Positions 1 to 6,623 of a stretch of DNA of 6,877 nucleotides are shown in pieces. The stretch's first letter is position 1. Each line of letters starts with the position of its first letter. The position numbers and the translations under genes are program-made. The DNA is taken from contig JACZUZ010000107.1 of NCBI GenBank assembly GCA_022572905.1, positions 1-6,877 of the forward strand, read 5' to 3'. Under the pieces are notes generated by a model, which saw only the letters and a list, made by a program, of their open reading frames with translations, did not search any database and had not been told where the DNA came from. The stretch is from Candidatus Zixiibacteriota bacterium (GTDB lineage Bacteria; Zixibacteria; MSB-5A5; GN15; JACZUZ01).

Positions 1-179
1 TCCTCTATTATTAATCCCCCACCTACTTCGGCTTTTACATCGAATAAAGCTGTATTCAATTCTGTTGATACTAAATTTACAGAGCCTAAGGTTACATTGC
101 CCGTTGATGAGGATGAAGGAATGGTTATATTGAACTGAATTGTTTCTGTAGCGTTAAATTCAAGAATGAAGTTAGTAAG
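1..179 (-). CDS. Possible partial coding fragment at left edge, no start codon (alternative reading on the plus strand)
   Basis: On the minus strand the frame is open from just after a TGA at 182-180 down to the window edge. It reads as a beta-rich, Ser/Thr-rich peptide containing FNITIPSSSSTGNVTLGSVN, the kind of sequence found in surface-protein beta-sandwich domains. It has no ATG, GTG or TTG near its 5' end, so if real it is 5'-truncated. The plus strand, in the frame of the downstream peptidase, is also open from base 1 to a TGA at 136-138 and ends DEDEGMVILN, which could instead be the C-terminus of an upstream gene. Both readings have about two thirds purine-first codons and under 30% G/C at third positions, so composition does not separate them. 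I favour the minus-strand reading only because its residue pattern is more protein-like. No family is recognised. Confidence 0.3.
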
Positions 180-2442
180 TCATTTTGAAATCGGCGCATT
201 CCGGCGGTTTCTTGAATTTGTTCTTCCACGATTGATTATCGCGGTATTCCCTTTTGTCACCGCTTCGGCGAACGAAGAGCCATTCAAATCTGAGATTATC
301 GATAAGATTCGAGTGGCCACCGTCGATAAGGCTCAACTAATGTCTGTGCTCTCTTCGGGATTTGACATTGTCGAGTATGACGGCTTGGATTTGACGCTTT
401 TAGCCGGACTGGCTGACAAGTCTCGCCTGAATGATATGGGTGTTCCATTCTCGGTTGAGATTAAGGACATTTCCAAGTTCTACGCCGATCGCTATGCGGC
501 CGAACTTGCGGAGCTGACAAAGAGTGGCTCTCTGGCTGGCGCTCCGAGCGCTACAATGGGGGGATTCGAAACTTACAGCGAAATTACCACACATATTCAC
601 CAAGCCTGGGCGGACCATTCGAGCATAGTGGCAGATCCTTTCAGTATAGGAACCACCATAGACGGAAATCAGCAATGGGTAGTAAAGATCTCGGACAATC
701 CGACCGTGGATGAGGATGAGCCCGAGATTTTTCTTGTCTCACTTCTGCACGCCCGCGAACCTTGCGGCGCGGCATCGCATTTAAATGTGATGGATTATCT
801 GACAGACAACTACGGAACTGATTCTCTGGCAACTTACCTGGTCGACAATCGCGAAATTTTCATTTTGCCCGTCGCTAATCCAGACGGCTATGTTTACAAT
901 GAACTTATCAATCCTACTGGCGGTGGTATGTGGCGCAAGAACCGCCGGAACAATGGCGGCGGTGTTTTCGGAGTTGATCTGAATCGCAACTATTCCGCGC
1001 ACTGGGGATATGATAATATCGGCAGCTCTCCATTCACTAACTCCAATACGTACAGAGGACCGGCGCCGTTTTCGGAGCCGGAGACAAGCAATATTCGTGA
1101 TTTTGTTCTCTCGAGAAATTTTTCCATTATCCACAATAACCACTCTTATAGCGATCTTGTCTTGTGGCCGTTTGGATACACGTACGTCTACACTCCCGAG
1201 CAGGACATTTTTCAAGCAATCGGTGACTCGATGGCGACGTTTCATGGTTATTTCGCAACTATTGGTTGGAATCTTTATCCGACCAACGGCGAAGCGGACG
1301 AATGGGCGTATGACACAACCGGGGGGAAGACGTCAATATTGTCGTTCACGTCAGAGCTTGGAAGCCTCTCGGACGGGTTCTGGGCGTCTCTCTCGCGAAT
1401 TCCGGTTATCGTCGATGAAAACCTCGCTCCCAATCTATATTTGATAAGCATCGCCGATAATCCGCGCCGAGCGGGTCCACCAATTCCTCCTGTTCTAACC
1501 GGCCCCGATTCTTCCAGTAGCGGTGATTTCATTCTGAGCTGGACAGATTCCGATACAAACAATCCTGCGGTCGATTTCCATCTGGCGGAGCTAACCGATT
1601 ATGAGCGCGTAATCGACAGCGCCGAAGCGGATCTAGGCTATTGGGAGGTTGAAAATTTTGCCCTGTCAACACTTAGATCGCATTCAGGCGCAAGTTCATG
1701 GAAGAATGTCAATTCCAACCGCTCTCACTGCTGGCTTGTTTCCGAAACACCCGTGATCGTTAAGCCCGGAGATTCATTGGTGTCCTGGTTGTGGTATGAG
1801 ATCGAAACCGATTGGGATTATTTTTACGTTCAGGTATCCACGGACGGAGGATTCCTGTTTGACAATCTTGCTCATCCGACGATCACAACCAATTCTGATC
1901 CGAATTCTCAAAATGGGGGAAATGGTGTCACCGGAAATTCGGGTGGATGGATCGAAGCAGGGTTTGATTTGTCTTCATACGTTGGAGAGCAAATCTATGT
2001 GCGACTCGCGTATTACACGGATGCGGGAGTTTTGAATGAGGGAGTGTACATAGATGATATAGCGCTCGTGGACGTATATGGAACCCAGACCGTCATTTCA
2101 CCGGTATCTGTAAGTCCTTATGAAGTACTTGGCAAAACTGACGGCGAGTATTGCTACACTGTCAGCGCCGAAGACGCCGAGGGTCAGATAGGAAGGCCAT
2201 CGAGAATAACCTGCGTGAGTGTAACACTTGCGTCGACTTTTCTCTGTGGAGACGCAGATGGTGACGAAGAGATTACCATCGCCGACGCAATATTTATTGT
2301 AAAATATGTCTTCGGTGGTGGCGAAGCGCCAATTCCAGTTGAAGCTGGCGACGCTGATGGCGGGGGAGATGTCAATATTGGCGACGCCATCTGGTTGGTA
2401 AAGTATGTCTTTGCCGATGGCGCAAATCCGGTTTGCCCTTAG
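166..2442 (+). CDS. Secreted M14 zinc carboxypeptidase with MAM-like domain and C-terminal dockerin
   Basis: A 758-residue exported metallopeptidase, expected to remove C-terminal residues from peptides outside the cytoplasm. Residues 1-36 form a signal peptide (hydrophobic core LIIAVFPFV, then ASA before NEEP). Residues 37-130 look like a propeptide. The catalytic domain runs from about 131 (MGGFETYSEI) to 430. By comparison with carboxypeptidase A, the zinc ligands are H195 and E198 (HAREP) and H326 (HSYSD), the substrate-binding residues are R257 (MWRKNR) and N273-R274 (DLNRNY), Y371 matches Tyr248, and E397 (FTSELG) is the catalytic Glu. Residues 436-690 look like an Fn3 domain interrupted by a MAM/immune-inhibitor-A-like sandwich (about 489-640, ending GVYIDDIAL). 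Residues 694-752 are a type I dockerin with calcium loops at 696-707 and 729-740. The ATG at 166 has no Shine-Dalgarno sequence, and the n-region is long for a signal peptide, so the true start is uncertain. The stop overlaps that of queG by 4 bases. Confidence 0.93.
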   Translation: MKLVSHFEIGAFRRFLEFVLPRLIIAVFPFVTASANEEPFKSEIIDKIRVATVDKAQLMSVLSSGFDIVEYDGLDLTLLAGLADKSRLNDMGVPFSVEIKDISKFYADRYAAELAELTKSGSLAGAPSATMGGFETYSEITTHIHQAWADHSSIVADPFSIGTTIDGNQQWVVKISDNPTVDEDEPEIFLVSLLHAREPCGAASHLNVMDYLTDNYGTDSLATYLVDNREIFILPVANPDGYVYNELINPTGGGMWRKNRRNNGGGVFGVDLNRNYSAHWGYDNIGSSPFTNSNTYRGPAPFSEPETSNIRDFVLSRNFSIIHNNHSYSDLVLWPFGYTYVYTPEQDIFQAIGDSMATFHGYFATIGWNLYPTNGEADEWAYDTTGGKTSILSFTSELGSLSDGFWASLSRIPVIVDENLAPNLYLISIADNPRRAGPPIPPVLTGPDSSSSGDFILSWTDSDTNNPAVDFHLAELTDYERVIDSAEADLGYWEVENFALSTLRSHSGASSWKNVNSNRSHCWLVSETPVIVKPGDSLVSWLWYEIETDWDYFYVQVSTDGGFLFDNLAHPTITTNSDPNSQNGGNGVTGNSGGWIEAGFDLSSYVGEQIYVRLAYYTDAGVLNEGVYIDDIALVDVYGTQTVISPVSVSPYEVLGKTDGEYCYTVSAEDAEGQIGRPSRITCVSVTLASTFLCGDADGDEEITIADAIFIVKYVFGGGEAPIPVEAGDADGGGDVNIGDAIWLVKYVFADGANPVCP

Positions 2443-3431
2443 AGTGTATTTTCACTGTTCTCGCTCAGAATAGTCGCGGCGTTTCTTTTTATTCCTTCCA
2501 GCTTGGGTCTGGTCAGAGGCGTTCCGGCGCACCAATCCAGAAACTCCTTTCTTGATTCCATCCGGACGATAGTTTTCAAATCGACAAATTCTCCGACTCC
2601 AGAGCTGTCTGTGAATTCTTCATGGGCTGTCCTAATGGAATCATAATTGTGCGGACATACGTCCTGGCAAATATCGCATCCGAATACTCTGCTATGAAGA
2701 TTGGACTGAGTTTCGAGGACGAAGGGACCCCTTTTCTCAATAGTGAGATAAGATATGCATTTGTTGGAATCGATAACTCCCGGAGCGATGATGGCGTGAG
2801 TGGGACAATTGGTGATGCATCTCTGGCAAACGCCACATGTGGCCTGCTCGGACTCGCGATTCTTGTCCGGCTCTAGCTCGAGCTTTGTAATTATCATAGA
2901 CAGAAGAACCCATGAGCCGAATTCCGGTGTGATGAGCATAGAGTTTTTGCCCAGGTATCCCATCCCAGCGCGTGCGGCGTAAGATCGTTCAAGCGCCGGA
3001 CCATAGTCGACGAACCACTTAAACATATCCCGTGTGTCTAAATCAGAATAATCCTCAGAGATCATCCGCAAGAGGGCCTCTATTTTTTTCTCGGTGACTT
3101 TGTGATAGTCTTTGCCGCGCGCATACTTGGCCACTAGTCCGCTTTCTGGCTTCGCTACCTCTGTGTCGGGCTGAAAATAATTAAGGGCGAGAACAATCAC
3201 GCTCATGGCGCCAGGCAGTGAAAGCGATGGATCAGAGCGCCTCTCAGGATCTTTTCTCATATAGTCCATTTCGCCTTCAAGGCTTCGCTCCAGCCACTTC
3301 AAGAGACGATTACGGGCTTCAGGAATTACTTCCGCAGATGTAATTCCGCATAGATCGAAACCCGCTTTTTTCGCATAGGATTTGATTCTTTGTGAATCGA
3401 GTTCTTGTACCGTATTTGCCATACTAGTCAT
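2439..3431 (-). CDS. queG: Epoxyqueuosine reductase QueG, short form without HEAT-like tail
   Basis: A cytoplasmic iron-sulfur and cobalamin enzyme that carries out the last step of queuosine synthesis, reducing epoxyqueuosine to queuosine in the wobble position of GUN-anticodon tRNAs. Numbered from the start chosen here (330 aa): the family motif YARGKDYHKV is at 103-112. FVDYGPALERSYAARAGMGY begins near 140; its Asp (D142) sits at the conserved acidic position thought to be catalytic. Eight cysteines for two [4Fe-4S] clusters are at C199, C202, C205, C209, C225, C252, C255 and C259 (CGVCQRCITNCP, then KCISY, then GCDICQDVCPHN). The protein ends soon after the usual RNAATIL helix, so the HEAT-like tail of the longer 380-residue forms is absent. 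An ATG at 3467 would overlap the predicted -10 box and lacks a ribosome site. The ATG at 3431 has GGAAG four bases upstream; the ATG at 3422 is a third option. No other queuosine gene is in view. Confidence 0.93.
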   Translation of the reverse strand: MTSMANTVQELDSQRIKSYAKKAGFDLCGITSAEVIPEARNRLLKWLERSLEGEMDYMRKDPERRSDPSLSLPGAMSVIVLALNYFQPDTEVAKPESGLVAKYARGKDYHKVTEKKIEALLRMISEDYSDLDTRDMFKWFVDYGPALERSYAARAGMGYLGKNSMLITPEFGSWVLLSMIITKLELEPDKNRESEQATCGVCQRCITNCPTHAIIAPGVIDSNKCISYLTIEKRGPFVLETQSNLHSRVFGCDICQDVCPHNYDSIRTAHEEFTDSSGVGEFVDLKTIVRMESRKEFLDWCAGTPLTRPKLEGIKRNAATILSENSENTL

Positions 3432-3462
3432 AGGTCTTCCAGAGATCCTTAATACTTGGTGT

Positions 3463-3492
3463 AGCATAGCATAACTGAGCGACTATGTGCAA
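3463..3492 (-). promoter_or_regulatory. Predicted sigma70-type promoter of queG
   Basis: On the minus strand TTGCAC (3492-3487) is followed after 18 bases by TATGCT (3468-3463). Transcription would start near 3456, giving a leader of about 25 bases that carries AAGGA (3450-3446) and GGAAG (3440-3436). This position argues against the ATG at 3467 as the start. Consensus match by eye only. Confidence 0.35.
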
Positions 3493-3580
3493 CGATAAGA
3501 CGAGAAATTAGAGTCCGTCCTCGTTTTGTGGAGAGAACTCTGATCGAAGAAGAAACGGATAAGTGTAACGAAAGGAACCT

Positions 3581-3901
3581 CTAGAGAGGGGGGGGAGGGC
3601 AAACAGGAGCGGGACCGTCTTGGAAAATGTATATCACCAGATAAAGAATATCTGAAACGTTTACCGAACCGGAGCCGTCGAAATCGGCCTGCTCCAGACA
3701 ATCCGGAGCGGGATAGTCGGCAAATACAAAATCAAGCAAATAGGAAGCGTCAAAAATCGTTACCTCACCATCGTTCGTGGTATCACCGGCCAGGACACAG
3801 CAGCCAGCAGTATCAGTTTCCTGGGCGACGGCCGAATCCGCGAAAAAGAGGACGGTGAAAACTACGCTAAAGCGCAATAGGGAGAATAGGGTTTTGTTCA
3901 A
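3581..3901 (-). CDS. Small secreted stand-alone dockerin protein, TTG start
   Basis: A 106-residue protein that is almost only a signal peptide and a dockerin. Residues 1-27 are a Sec signal peptide (Lys at 3, hydrophobic FSVVFTVLFFA, cleavage expected after AVA or AVAQ). After a short ETDTAG linker comes the dockerin. The first calcium loop is 40-51 (DTTNDGEVTIFD) with helix YLLDFVF, and the second is 73-84 (DFDGSGSVNVSD) with helix YLVIYIF. The module is bracketed by CC at 34-35, C68 in the linker and C101 near the end. The start is TTG, supported by a clean AAGGA nine bases upstream and by its position directly ahead of the signal peptide. There is no catalytic or binding domain, so it may act as an adaptor, plug or competitor for a cohesin; that is inference. 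The last codons lie in a run of eight C. A remnant of a once larger gene is the main alternative. Confidence 0.8.
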   Translation of the reverse strand: MNKTLFSLLRFSVVFTVLFFADSAVAQETDTAGCCVLAGDTTNDGEVTIFDASYLLDFVFADYPAPDCLEQADFDGSGSVNVSDILYLVIYIFQDGPAPVCPPPPL

Positions 3902-3910
3902 GTCTCGAAA

Positions 3911-3915
3911 TCCTT
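3911..3915 (-). promoter_or_regulatory. Ribosome binding site deciding a TTG start
   Basis: AAGGA on the minus strand stands nine bases upstream of the TTG at 3901-3899. No ATG or GTG in this frame lies between it and the signal peptide, so the site fixes TTG as the start of the small dockerin protein. Confidence 0.65.
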
Positions 3916-3984
3916 AAGTTGAAATTCAAAAACGTGTGTTATGTGAATTAGCTGAACCAATATGAAGTAGTTGGCAGCTAATGG

Positions 3985-4012
3985 AATATACTAAATCCGA
4001 AAAATGAAGCAA
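3985..4012 (-). promoter_or_regulatory. Weak candidate promoter for the small dockerin gene
   Basis: On the minus strand TTGCTT (4012-4007) is followed after 16 bases by TATATT (3990-3985). The -10 box is good and the -35 box poor. It would give a leader of roughly 75 bases. The gap is AT-rich, so chance matches are likely. Confidence 0.22.
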
Positions 4013-4026
4013 GAAGAAAATTGAAG

Positions 4027-4081
4027 TGAGATATTTGCGCGCCATAATCGAAGGTGCAAGCAAATATCGCGCCTGAGATAT
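4027..4081. repeat. Intergenic inverted repeat flanked by an 8-bp direct repeat
   Basis: GATATTTGC at 4030-4038 and its exact reverse complement GCAAATATC at 4060-4068 are separated by 21 bases. TGAGATAT occurs at 4027-4034 and again at 4074-4081. The structure lies 24-78 bases beyond the stop of the large FG-GAP gene. In its transcript the 9-bp stem is followed, after a few bases, by a pyrimidine-rich stretch, so it may serve as an imperfect terminator. The stem is AT-rich and lacks an immediate U-run. The rest of the 203-base gap shows only the candidate promoter of the next gene. Confidence 0.45.
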
Positions 4082-4104
4082 GGAAAATATTATTTAATTG
4101 CGAC

Positions 4105-6477
4105 TTACTGCAAGCAAATAGGTTCCGGACCATCAGAGAAAATGTACTTCACGATGTAGGAAGCGTCACCAATGTCGACCGAACCCGAGGCGTCAGTGTC
4201 AGCTTCCTCAAGGCAAGGGGGAGAGGCTCCATCTACAAATATAAAGCGCACCAAATAAATCGCATCGCCAATGTTGATCTCCGAATCGCCGCTTGCGTCG
4301 CCCGGAACGACACAACAGCGTAACACAATTGTGGAGGAGCCTCCCTCCGGCGAATACGCTCCGAATATGGAATTAAAAAAAATATTGTAAGTACTGTGAG
4401 ACTGGACAGATACTGTGGTTGTGTCAATCGTAACACTCGGTAGAGAGGGAACGCTTGGCGCCGCGAAGAACAATCGCAGAACCGGGCCTGTTCCCGGCAG
4501 GAGAGTATCTGCTGGGGCGCCCGCCAGGGATACGGCGGCCTTTAGGCCGAATGGATCGACACTGAGAACGTCAACGACAAAGTCCGATGTCCGCAAAGTT
4601 TCGGTGGATGCCGAATCGAAGACGAGTCCTCCATTCCAGACAAACGGTATTTGCATATTAGTCACGGGCAGAAAGTTTCGTCCATAAATCGTGACCACAA
4701 TAGGCTGGCCGGGACCAAACGAGCTATCCAGAGGGAGCAGACTGTCGGAATGAACGCCTATATAGTCGCTGACAATTTCGCTGAACTGGCTGTCGCTGGT
4801 TTGAATCGTAGCGGTCACTGTGTAGAGTCCGGGGGCGCCATAAATGTGAGTCGGGGCGGCTAGCATTGAGGAGTCGCCATCGCCAAATTCCCAGAACCAA
4901 CTCAATGGAGTTTCCTCGGTAGTCGCCGAGAAAACCACTTGAAAAGGCGGGAGTCCAAAGAGTGTGTCAGCGGATATTCGCACATCACGAAAGTCATTGT
5001 TAAATAGAAAGAGAATGTCGTCAATCTCGTCAATGGCCGACATGTCCAAATCGCCGTCATTGTCGCGATCGTGCAAAATCGCGCAGGAACCTGACGAAAT
5101 CGCCGGGTAAACACGCTCGTTTCCGAAAACTCCTGAGCCATCATTTTCATATACAATAAACTCGGCGCTTGAGAAGCAACTAACTACCATATCCAGATCA
5201 CCATCCCCATCGATGTCGCCCAGATCAATAGCTATCGGGAAAGAACCCGCAGGATAGGTTGTGTGCGAAAGAAATCCTCCGGCTCCGTCGCCGAACGCCA
5301 CTGTCACGTTATTGGCGCTTGAATTAGCGCTGACAACATCCGCGTCGCCATCACCATTGACATCGCCAACTGCCAGCATCCATGGAGATCCACCTGCGTT
5401 AATAGAATTTGAAAAGCTCAGACCTCCGTTTCCATCTCCAATCATTATGGCGAGTTCAGAACTAAAGCGTCCGCCAATAATAACGTCCTGGATACCGTCG
5501 TTGTTGACATCTGTGATGACATTTCCGGTTTCACCTGATACGCCAGCTTCCAATGTATCAAATGCGGTGAAAGCTCCAGTTCCGTCATTGCGAAAGAGGA
5601 CGATGTTATTGCTGATTCTGTTGGTAGTGAGAATATCATCATCGCCGTCGCCGTCAAGATCAATTACTCCCACACTGCGAACACTGGCGCCCGCCGTATA
5701 GTTGGTCGGTGAGAGGAAGCCTCCCGAGCCATTTCCCATCATCACAGTCATTATATCACTACCCGCGCTACCCACGACGACATCTATTTCGCCGTCCAAA
5801 TTAAAATCTCCGCCCGCTATCGGGCTAGGAGATACGGCGCCCGGCATGGTTTTAATAGTGAAGCCTGCGTATGTTCCGGTTCCAGTATTCAGGAATATCC
5901 GCACATCAGCCGAAATTTCATTCGGTATGGCTAAATCACTCCAGCCGTCATTGTTGAGGTCACCGGCATAAGCCCCATAGCTTTGTATGTGCGTTTCGCC
6001 GGGCAGGCGAATTGACCTCTGGCCGAAGTCAAACAGATCCAAAGAGCCCTTCAGAGTTCTTATCCAGTAATTCCAGATGTATGCGGTAGCGAGAGAGTCG
6101 CCGCTCTGGCTCTTGATAGAACGCGTCAGTTCAACTGTGACCCACTCGCCCGCAAATAGAGAATCATTCGGACTGAACTGAACCTCTGTTTCGCCATTAA
6201 GAAAGCTAAACAATCCAGTTGACGGCCCGGACCAGCGCCCAAACACTTTGAAGCTTGAAGACGTAATAGTGAGCGTGTCAATGGGTGTGTCGAAGATCAC
6301 AGATATAACTGCGTCCGGCTCGGCGATGATTGTCTGCGCTGTAGGGGAGACGAGTGAGACATTGGGCGCAGCCGCAAAAAGAGAGGCGGATGACATGCAA
6401 AGGACAAAAGAGAACGCAGATATGCAAGTGACAAGCTTTTTGATAGACGTGATCCTAAAACAGAGTATCAGTAGCAT
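4105..6477 (-). CDS. Secreted FG-GAP propeller protein with SbsA-Ig, PKD, cohesin-like and dockerin domains
   Basis: A 790-residue exported multidomain protein, probably for adhesion or assembly at the cell surface; no catalytic domain is seen. Numbering is from the ATG at 6477. Residues 1-36 are the signal peptide. About 39-141 is an SbsA-type Ig-like domain. Seven FG-GAP/VCBS calcium motifs (DLNNDGWSD, DFNLDGEID, DLDGDGDDD, DVNNDGIQD, DVNGDGDAD, DIDGDGDLD, DRDNDGDLD) start at 173, 224, 273, 323, 372, 421 and 470, consistent with a complete seven-bladed integrin-alpha-like propeller. About 499-575 is a PKD domain (WEFGDGDSS, then GLYTVTATI). About 584-709 resembles a cohesin (LPVTNMQIPFVWNGGLVFDS; VTIDTTTVS). 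A two-repeat dockerin has calcium loops at 727-738 and 760-771. The frame stays open to 6645, but that extension is unlike protein and contains the promoter; the ATG at 6477 has GGAG five bases upstream. Confidence 0.9.
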   Translation of the reverse strand: MLLILCFRITSIKKLVTCISAFSFVLCMSSASLFAAAPNVSLVSPTAQTIIAEPDAVISVIFDTPIDTLTITSSSFKVFGRWSGPSTGLFSFLNGETEVQFSPNDSLFAGEWVTVELTRSIKSQSGDSLATAYIWNYWIRTLKGSLDLFDFGQRSIRLPGETHIQSYGAYAGDLNNDGWSDLAIPNEISADVRIFLNTGTGTYAGFTIKTMPGAVSPSPIAGGDFNLDGEIDVVVGSAGSDIMTVMMGNGSGGFLSPTNYTAGASVRSVGVIDLDGDGDDDILTTNRISNNIVLFRNDGTGAFTAFDTLEAGVSGETGNVITDVNNDGIQDVIIGGRFSSELAIMIGDGNGGLSFSNSINAGGSPWMLAVGDVNGDGDADVVSANSSANNVTVAFGDGAGGFLSHTTYPAGSFPIAIDLGDIDGDGDLDMVVSCFSSAEFIVYENDGSGVFGNERVYPAISSGSCAILHDRDNDGDLDMSAIDEIDDILFLFNNDFRDVRISADTLFGLPPFQVVFSATTEETPLSWFWEFGDGDSSMLAAPTHIYGAPGLYTVTATIQTSDSQFSEIVSDYIGVHSDSLLPLDSSFGPGQPIVVTIYGRNFLPVTNMQIPFVWNGGLVFDSASTETLRTSDFVVDVLSVDPFGLKAAVSLAGAPADTLLPGTGPVLRLFFAAPSVPSLPSVTIDTTTVSVQSHSTYNIFFNSIFGAYSPEGGSSTIVLRCCVVPGDASGDSEINIGDAIYLVRFIFVDGASPPCLEEADTDASGSVDIGDASYIVKYIFSDGPEPICLQ
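5044..5961 (-). repeat. Seven tandem FG-GAP/VCBS blades within the large secreted protein
   Basis: The span from the first to the last DxDxDGxxD motif. Successive motifs are 51, 49, 50, 49, 49 and 49 residues apart. The even spacing and count of seven are those of a complete beta-propeller with one calcium loop per blade. The blades have diverged in DNA sequence and are not a recent expansion. Confidence 0.85.
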
Positions 6478-6482
6478 TCTGA

Positions 6483-6486
6483 CTCC
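6483..6486 (-). promoter_or_regulatory. Ribosome binding site deciding the start of the FG-GAP gene
   Basis: GGAG on the minus strand stands five bases upstream of the ATG at 6477. It selects this start over the open-frame ATG at 6645. Confidence 0.55.
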
Positions 6487-6514
6487 GATCTGATATGGCG
6501 AGTGATATATGGTG

Positions 6515-6543
6515 AGTATACCAAAGCGGTCGGCAGGAGTAAA
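6515..6543 (-). promoter_or_regulatory. Predicted promoter of the FG-GAP gene, extended -10 type
   Basis: On the minus strand TTTACT (6543-6538) is followed after 17 bases by TATACT (6520-6515), preceded by TGG, which makes an extended -10 (TGnTATACT). Transcription would start near 6508, about 30 bases before the ATG at 6477. The rest of the 6478-6623 gap shows nothing else I can support. Confidence 0.45.
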
Positions 6544-6623
6544 ATACAGTGAAATAGGATATTGTAAAGGGAAATTTGAAAAGAAAGTCTTGTATAGACG
6601 AATGTTGGCCGAGCGGTCTCCGA

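Noticed and set aside
130..159. Possible promoter ahead of the peptidase (TTGAAC, 18 bases, TTAAAT)
   Set aside because: Both boxes match the consensus at only four of six positions, and it would place the transcript start on the ATG itself; in AT-rich DNA this is expected by chance.
781..1444. Long open frames on both strands inside the peptidase gene (minus 781-1245, plus 1010-1444)
   Set aside because: They lie fully within the catalytic domain with its intact motifs, have unusual composition and no recognisable domain; they are shadows.
2419..2440. Small hairpin (GCAAA / TTTGC) at the end of the peptidase gene as a terminator
   Set aside because: The stem is short and bulged, lies inside the coding sequence and has no U-run directly after it.
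3483..3701. Minus-strand open frame of 72 codons downstream of and overlapping the free dockerin gene
   Set aside because: It has no start signal of its own and is Arg/Ser/Phe-rich noise; it matters only as a possible slipped extension of the dockerin frame.
4415..5971. Several plus-strand open frames opposite the FG-GAP gene (for example 5261-5701)
   Set aside because: They are antisense to the repeated Asp/Gly-rich blades and are rich in Pro/Ser from complementing those codons; no ribosome site or family features are seen.
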